This document shows, piece by piece, positions 58,680-64,000 of a stretch of 64,000 nucleotides of DNA (position 1 is its first letter; each line of letters starts with the position of its first letter). The notes under the pieces are model-generated. The model did not search any database. It was not told the origin of the DNA and saw only the letters and a list, made by a program, of their open reading frames with translations. The position numbers were made by a program, and so were the translations under genes. This stretch comes from Phorcus lineatus (lineage: Eukaryota; Mollusca; Gastropoda; Trochida; Trochidae): positions 30,986,254 through 31,050,253 of the forward strand of contig OV121086.1 in the NCBI GenBank assembly GCA_921293015.1, given 5' to 3'.

Positions 58680-59545
58680 TCGAATATCGGGATACAGCCC
58701 TTTCGATGTACCTGATACTTATGCCAGTTTAAACGGTTGTTTTTGAAAATGGTTACCAGGAAGTCAGATCGTGTTACCACGTAACACATATTTAACTTCA
58801 ATCTCGAGTTGGTTATTAGAATCTCTGGCGTCAAATTAACATGAGATGTTTGTTTTACGATTTCAGTAAAAGTTTAAAACTGATTTTTTTTTTAAATTCC
58901 AATTTTAGAATAGAATATGTGTTAGTCTTCTTGATAATGTTACAGGGGCTTATTTGAATTCTTCACTTTCGTTAAATGCTGTTTCGGATTATGTTACTTG
59001 TAAAGTCAATTCGATAACAAATAAGATGTACTTTCGCCTCTCGCGTGAGTTGGGTTTTGTATTATTGCATTCAGAACAATATGTAGAAATACATTAGTAA
59101 ATAATGTGTGATGTTGTCGATTTTATATAAGTTTCGTGCTTGGATTAGATTAGCTTTTCAGATCAAAATTAACAATAAGATTTTGGGAGGATGGGGGTTC
59201 TTTTAGAAAAAGAAGTTTGTAGAAACAAGATTGATTATACGAGACTGACACTTTATCTGTTAAAAATAAGAATAATTTTGAATTTTTTCATCAAATAAAG
59301 AGGGGTATTTTCATAAATAGAGCCTCACCGAATCGGAATTTCGTTTTTGCTTTACAAGTTCTTGCTTTCTAAGAAAGTACGTTTGGGTGGAACTGATGAG
59401 GAAAAGTGAGATAGGCTATTGAAGAAGTCATTAATTACTTTTACGAGATTCAGGGATCTGATAACTCGAATGAGTAATCAAGAAAGTATGAATACTGAAT
59501 TACTGATACATATAGATCGAATAGATTGTAGCTACAGTGGAAATT
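58680..59545. other. Non-coding interval
   Basis: Nothing recognised. Confidence 0.4.
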
Positions 59546-59546
59546 C

Positions 59547-59823
59547 GTGTTCATCAATGCGTGTTTTGTGTTCATCAATGGGTGTTTTGTGTTCATCAAT
59601 GGGCGATTTGTGTTCATCAATTGACGTTCTGTGTTCACCAGTGAACATTTTTTGACAAATGGCATTAAGATCTCATTAATAGAGATTTTGTGTTCACCGA
59701 AGGATATTTCATATTCAACAAGCACATTTTGTGTTCATTAATGAACGGACGTTTTGTGTTCACCAATGGACGTTTTGCGTTCACCTATTGATATTCTATG
59801 TTCACCATTGGATGTTTTGTGTT
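59547..59823. repeat. Minisatellite, 21-bp unit
   Basis: GTGTTCATCAATGGGTGTTTT repeats every 21 bases from 59547 to about 59640. It then continues in degenerate form (GTGTTCACCAATGGACGTTTT) to the edge of the gastropod repeat that follows. The frames that run through it (SSMRVLC, LMNTKHP blocks) are consequences of a period divisible by three. Confidence 0.85.
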
Positions 59824-59872
59824 TCTTTGTTACATGATACATTCCTTCTCTTGTCAAAGTCTCAGTAACAAT

Positions 59873-59937
59873 CGCCGCTAATGGCTGAAATATTGCCCAA
59901 GCGGCGTTAAACAATAACTCACTCACTCACTCACTCA
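59873..59937 (-). mobile_element. Gastropod GAGTGAGT-type repeat, copy 1
   Basis: Minus strand: CTGAGTGAGTGAGTGAGTGA, GTTATTGTTTAA, then CGCCGCT, a GCAATATTTCAGCC loop and AGCGGCG. The CGCCGCT/AGCGGCG stem (59873-59879 with 59900-59906) is perfect. I recall the same GAGTGAGT...TTTTACGCCGC...AATATTCCAGC arrangement as very abundant in abalone sequence. Its transposon class is uncertain to me. Confidence 0.65.
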
Positions 59938-59939
59938 GT

Positions 59940-61250
59940 AACAAAATTTTGTCTTAAACTACAACAAGTTGTTTAAACAACCGCGTAAAAGCATGTTTTC
60001 ATGGAGGTTTATTAAACTACATAAGTGTCATATAAAACATTCATGTCAGTCTTTCATGAGCTTGCGAATTAAGATAACGCCAAGAAAAGTAAATTTAGAA
60101 AACTAATAGTCTTTATCAATGAATTGCACATTAACAAGTACTTCAGAGTACGTGCAAATCTCAATCTTGAAAATATCTACCAAATTGACATTTTTGTTTG
60201 GATTTATTTATTTACACCTCAGGAAACTCTACAAATATTCCCTATTTTCCATCGTACAAATTAGTGTAAATTATTCTTCATAAATGTCACTTTTATGATG
60301 CGTTAGTTTAAGTACCTGAGTGTGTCAAATGCTGAACATTCTAAACGATAAATAAAAATGCGTTAAGAACATAAACACATTCTTGTTTGTTTTATTATTT
60401 TCACCTCTTCGAACTTGAACGAATTAGTCATAACTGAAATTCCCGCCTCACATCAACAATAAATATAGTAGTGAGACGTCAAAAATGGACATGCTTGAAG
60501 AGAGCAATATGTTTTGCGTTCCTGGACTGACTGACCAGTCTTATATGGGTGTTGAGGCGAAAACCCAGTTTGACGTAGCGTGATGTTTCGAGCTTCTTAT
60601 CATTATTTCTCACTCAGTATCACAATGAAGTAAAAAATATTGATAGCGTTACATCACCTGTAGAAAAAAACAATGGACTCATGGTGACTGTGCTGAACTG
60701 TGCTTCATTGTAGCCCAGTTATAAAACACTATTTAGAACGTGAATAGTTTAATTATTCTAATGAACGCATTATTGTGACAGTATCAAAATATCCAACACA
60801 TAAATAGGAATATTCACATCAATAAAGATGAATGCAGCGCACCTTGTCATAGCACTTATCTATGATGATGAAGTGTATTTAAGAATGATTTTCCAATTCT
60901 TATGGAAAACGTTAAAACGAAGAAGACAATTTCAATAGCTATTCAGCATGACAAAGGTTCAAAGATGTAAAGACATTAATTTAACTTTCTACAGTATGAC
61001 CTATTATAGAAGGTTTTTTTATTTCTATAAAGGCTGTAAGACCCATAGTACAAAATGGTACAGTTTTACATTTGAGTTACCAATTCAAGGTGCATTTTTT
61101 TAACAGGCGTTGTTAACAGAATATAAACGGTCAAGGAAACTTACAAAGTGGGAACTATATTATAGTTAACCATTTCGGAGCAAGACAATAATTCATCTCA
61201 AAGGCAAAGCTATAACCAACATATAGACAGTCGTTTTTTCTAACGTTCTC
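59940..61250. other. Non-coding interval
   Basis: No gene recognised. Confidence 0.4.
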
Positions 61251-61515
61251 TCCGGTCACTGTCCGAATGTTGGCCACCATCAATAATGACATTCGGTCTG
61301 AATATTCGGACTATGACAAGTGACCGTCTACCAGATCGTAAAAGCGTGAAACAGTTGAGGGTACGGTATGTACGAAGCACCAACAGTGTGGTCACAGCGA
61401 GTGTTTATGCCCTACATAATTACTTGACGAGTAGCTGGCGGTCAAGATCTGACCAGGGCCGGAATTTCAGCCAGCTGGACACTGGCGCCTGCAGTTGTCA
61501 ATCCGAGGGAAGATA
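61250..61515 (+). other. GC-richer patch with a 76-codon frame
   Basis: G+C-rich against its flanks. CCGGTCACTG, AAGTGACCG and CTGACCAGGGCC place three TGACC half-sites in 220 bases. The frame reads MTFGLNIRTMTSDRLPDRKS and ends ...TGACSCQSEGR; it has no domain that I recognise. Could be a regulatory patch or an orphan exon; nothing decides. Confidence 0.2.
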
Positions 61516-61519
61516 GAAG

Positions 61520-63410
61520 TCTTTATTACAGTTTTATATGCCTTTTATAACTCCTGTGAAGATTTGGACAACTGTTTGTTTATTTCGCCTGCTGGTGATT
61601 TAAGGAAAAATAAACAAATTCCAAGAACATCCAATTCATATCTCATCGAGAAGTGTAATTTGTCACTTTTATTTATTTGTTGTCCGAAACTGATTACAAA
61701 TGTTATAGGACATGCGTCCTTTTAAAAATCTTATAGAACTGTAAATGAATTCTACATGTAACAGTATTAACGCCATACATTGACCACTTATGGTCCTGTG
61801 ACAGAATAAGGGTTAATCAGGACTGTAAATAAGACTACATACGTATTGAACTTAACCAATTATCCTAAAGGTTTCTAAGTTTAGCCTGCTTTGCATAATG
61901 AACTTGATATTTAGAGTTCAGAGTAATAGATTGATAACAAAATCTCAGATTCACCGTAGGGTGCAGAATGGCCATAGTTTAATGGGATTCAATCTCGGAA
62001 AGTGGTGAGAGCCGGCGAATATTATACCAGCATGAACCGGGACATGTTTTTGAATAAAGGAGTCCCCTCGGTTACAGCCGAATACAATCTCGACGATTAA
62101 AATATTAGAAACATTTTTAGTGGTGCCAAAATCTCGTTATTAAATAATTATGTCTAGGCCCTTGCATGATAATTACCGATTAAAACAAACATTTTCCAAA
62201 TTACACTTGTTGATATTCTTTGTTGTGGGATCAATTGCTTCAGACATGTCTGAAATGAAATTATAAATATATTTAATAAGGGGGAACTGTGATTCTGAAA
62301 ATGTTAATTTCATTACCAACGGAGTTAGATAAGATAATTAGGAAATTATTCAATCGACGCTAATTATCATTTGTGTATTAACTTTCAAATGATATAGTAT
62401 AATATGCGTAATGATGATGAAAAATGAATGCTTTTGTAAGAAAATGTCAAAATATTCAAATTAGATTGTATTTGTTCGAAATACCCATTTCCTCTCAGCG
62501 GGTTTGAACTTCATAGAGAAGCCACACACGATCTAAGTGAACAAAAATCAAACAAGGACTGGTTCAGTCTGATACGGGCTTGGCGATTGTCCTAGAATCT
62601 TATCTTGTAGAAGGAGAATATAAAAACCCAAAGTAAGGGTAGTTTATGCAAGACTTACTCGCATTTTCCAGCTCCCGTAGAGCCGGAAACCTCGCAAACG
62701 CCATGTTCAGTCAAGCGCGGCGTTTACCTTTTATTGTGCGGCCGCAGGACAGATAAATTACACAGTTACGCTTCGTTAGTTATTTTGTGGGAACAGATAT
62801 TCTCATCATGTGATTTATTTATACTTTTCACGGTGATTCTCAGCCGAATTGATGGATTTGTCCATTCCGTATTAGCATTCACGGACAGTTTGTCGATCTC
62901 AGATTGAGGCTGATGTGGGATCGTCAAATCTCGCGTGAACCCCACACGACGCGAGATCTTGATGGCAATGTTAACTGGACGAGCTTTATCTTCTGTTGGG
63001 GATTTATCTGTATTATAGGGATTTGCTGTCTGTAGTATTAAGAACATAACGAGCCGTAAATTGTTTATTTGTTTACATTCCGTGACTTCTTGGCCAAATC
63101 GTTATGATTCACCGATTTCTAGAAGACCCAAATGTCGTTGGTCAAAGCCAATTGATCTTACCAATTTCCATTCACGATTTTCTTTAACAGTAATGTTATT
63201 ATTTATGGATAGTTTTATTTGACTGCCTATTTGACCCCATTTGACACTTGAACGTTTGAAATGCAATATGAAAATTGTTAACCCTTTCGCCACTGGTTGC
63301 CTCTATGGTGTCGAAAACAAAAAAATGTATTACGGAAATTTTGTTAAATACTTTTAACTGTATGCCAAATTACCACTTTTTCGTATCATTTTAAACTAAT
63401 TATCAACATA
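61520..63410. other. Non-coding interval with a CpG-bearing patch
   Basis: 62660-62750 is G+C-rich, with AGCCGGAAAC (ETS-type), AAGCGCGGCG and a GCGGCCGC palindrome. CTTTTATTGTG next to it fits a posterior Hox/Cdx-type core. A 93-codon minus-strand frame follows at 62766-63047 without a recognisable family. Confidence 0.3.
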
Positions 63411-63414
63411 GGCC

Positions 63415-63480
63415 GAGTGAGTGAGTTGGTGTTACGTGTTTTCAACAATATTTCAAGTATTCATCACGTGGATGAAAATC
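63415..63480 (+). mobile_element. Gastropod GAGTGAGT-type repeat, copy 2
   Basis: GAGTGAGTGAGTTGGTGTTA, then ACGTG, TTTTCAACAATATTTCAAG and CACGT. Order and spacing match the copy near 59.9 kb (in the opposite orientation), including a short stem around an AATATTTC loop. The stem sequence has changed from CGCCGCT to ACGTG but still pairs. Confidence 0.6.
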
Positions 63481-63634
63481 AGCCATAAACGAGTGGACAG
63501 ATCAGGGAGAAAGGGGATCGAAAGGATAATATATTAAAAAATATTAAAAGTGATAAATTATTCAACTCTATTTGTGTTGTTTTGATGTCATCTGAAGGTA
63601 TCACAAGACAGAAATGTTTCTGCGGTCTTGCTCT

Positions 63635-63925
63635 TTAAAGGAGTAGTAAAATGTTTTTGAAAATTTTATTTCCTCAAATTTGCCTAAATACATCAGTTTG
63701 TGTCAAATGTGTTATCTTCAGAGTGTCAATCATCTCATTTCTTTTGTGTGAACACCTTTTAATCAGTTGAGGAAGGGAAATTGATAAGCATACCTTAGGA
63801 ACATGGCACGGTCGATTGATAACTGCTTATTTTGAATAAAAAACATTGTTTTTCTATTGATGACATTAATTTACGTTTTCGTGAGGACAATTTATTTATC
63901 TGAAAAAGTGCTACTGCACGTTTAA
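63635..63925 (-). mobile_element. TTAA-family MITE, copy 5 (reverse)
   Basis: TTAA ends; left AAGGAGTAGTAAAATGTTTT and right AAAAAGTGCTACTGCACGTT. Landmarks in reverse complement: TTTTGTGTGAACACCTTTTA and GTTGAGGAAGGGAAATTGAT. Shorter than the other copies through internal loss. Confidence 0.7.
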
Positions 63926-64000
63926 GTTTATACAACAGGGACCATTTAACATGGTAACTAGATAACAAACTCAAAGAATGTTTGCACAAATCCCTTGTTA

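Noticed and set aside
59419-59725. Frames with SSMGVLC and LMNTKHP peptide repeats
   Set aside because: Produced by the 21-bp minisatellite, whose period is a multiple of three.
1-64000. CRISPR array, bacterial operon, integrated virus or LTR element
   Set aside because: No regular spacer-repeat array, no long frames, no LTR pair or capsid/polymerase frame seen; tandem arrays here have no unique spacers.

Overview
The window looks like a gene-poor stretch of a gastropod mollusc nuclear genome. It is AT-rich, roughly one third G+C by eye. Prokaryotic operon structure is absent, and no reading frame matches a known host protein family. The longest ATG-type frame is 146 codons; from the base composition I estimate that about half a dozen frames of 100 codons or more should arise by chance in 64 kb, so frame length alone supports no gene. 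The gastropod assignment rests on two copies (about 59.87 and 63.42 kb) of a repeat with a GAGTGAGTGAGT end and a short GC hairpin, which I recall from abalone and other gastropods. A LINE 3' end with a GCGC-type tail and (ATT)n, and GAGTTATCTCCCTTG-type motifs, also fit an invertebrate marine genome.

1-9.7 kb: an E-box inverted repeat (0.16 kb), a twice-used GC-rich motif (1.7 and 2.5 kb), a mirrored minisatellite (4.9-5.5 kb), a two-copy duplication (8.6 kb) and a roughly 118-bp tandem array full of TGACC half-sites (8.95-9.63 kb). 9.7-24 kb: mostly featureless AT-rich DNA with short two-copy duplications and one possible LINE reverse transcriptase scrap (21.06 kb). 24.3-27.2 kb: nuclear-receptor-type DR1 sites, a 39-bp array and a 0.95-kb G-rich degenerate array whose copies carry different but self-complementary hairpins. 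28.2-29.7 kb: small inverted-repeat elements. 32-38.1 kb: the most gene-like part. It holds twin CRE sites and several promoter-like or first-exon-like patches, the best being a TCTCGCGAGA/ETS/YY1 cluster near 34.1 kb and an ETS-rich patch bounded by good splice sites at 37.96-38.08 kb. 38.7-64 kb: a 5'-truncated LINE, five members of one TTAA-flanked non-autonomous transposon family (all right of 32.7 kb), several minisatellites, paired IR3 (estrogen-response-like) sites, an 18-bp perfect hairpin, a second LINE scrap and two tRNA-like stretches.

If there is function here it is more likely regulatory or non-coding-RNA than protein-coding: a distal intergenic region or a giant intron, with repeats built around transcription-factor-like motifs (TGACC, CACGTG). 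No virus-like element, CRISPR array, rRNA or confident tRNA was found. All motif and repeat calls were made by eye; none was checked against a database.
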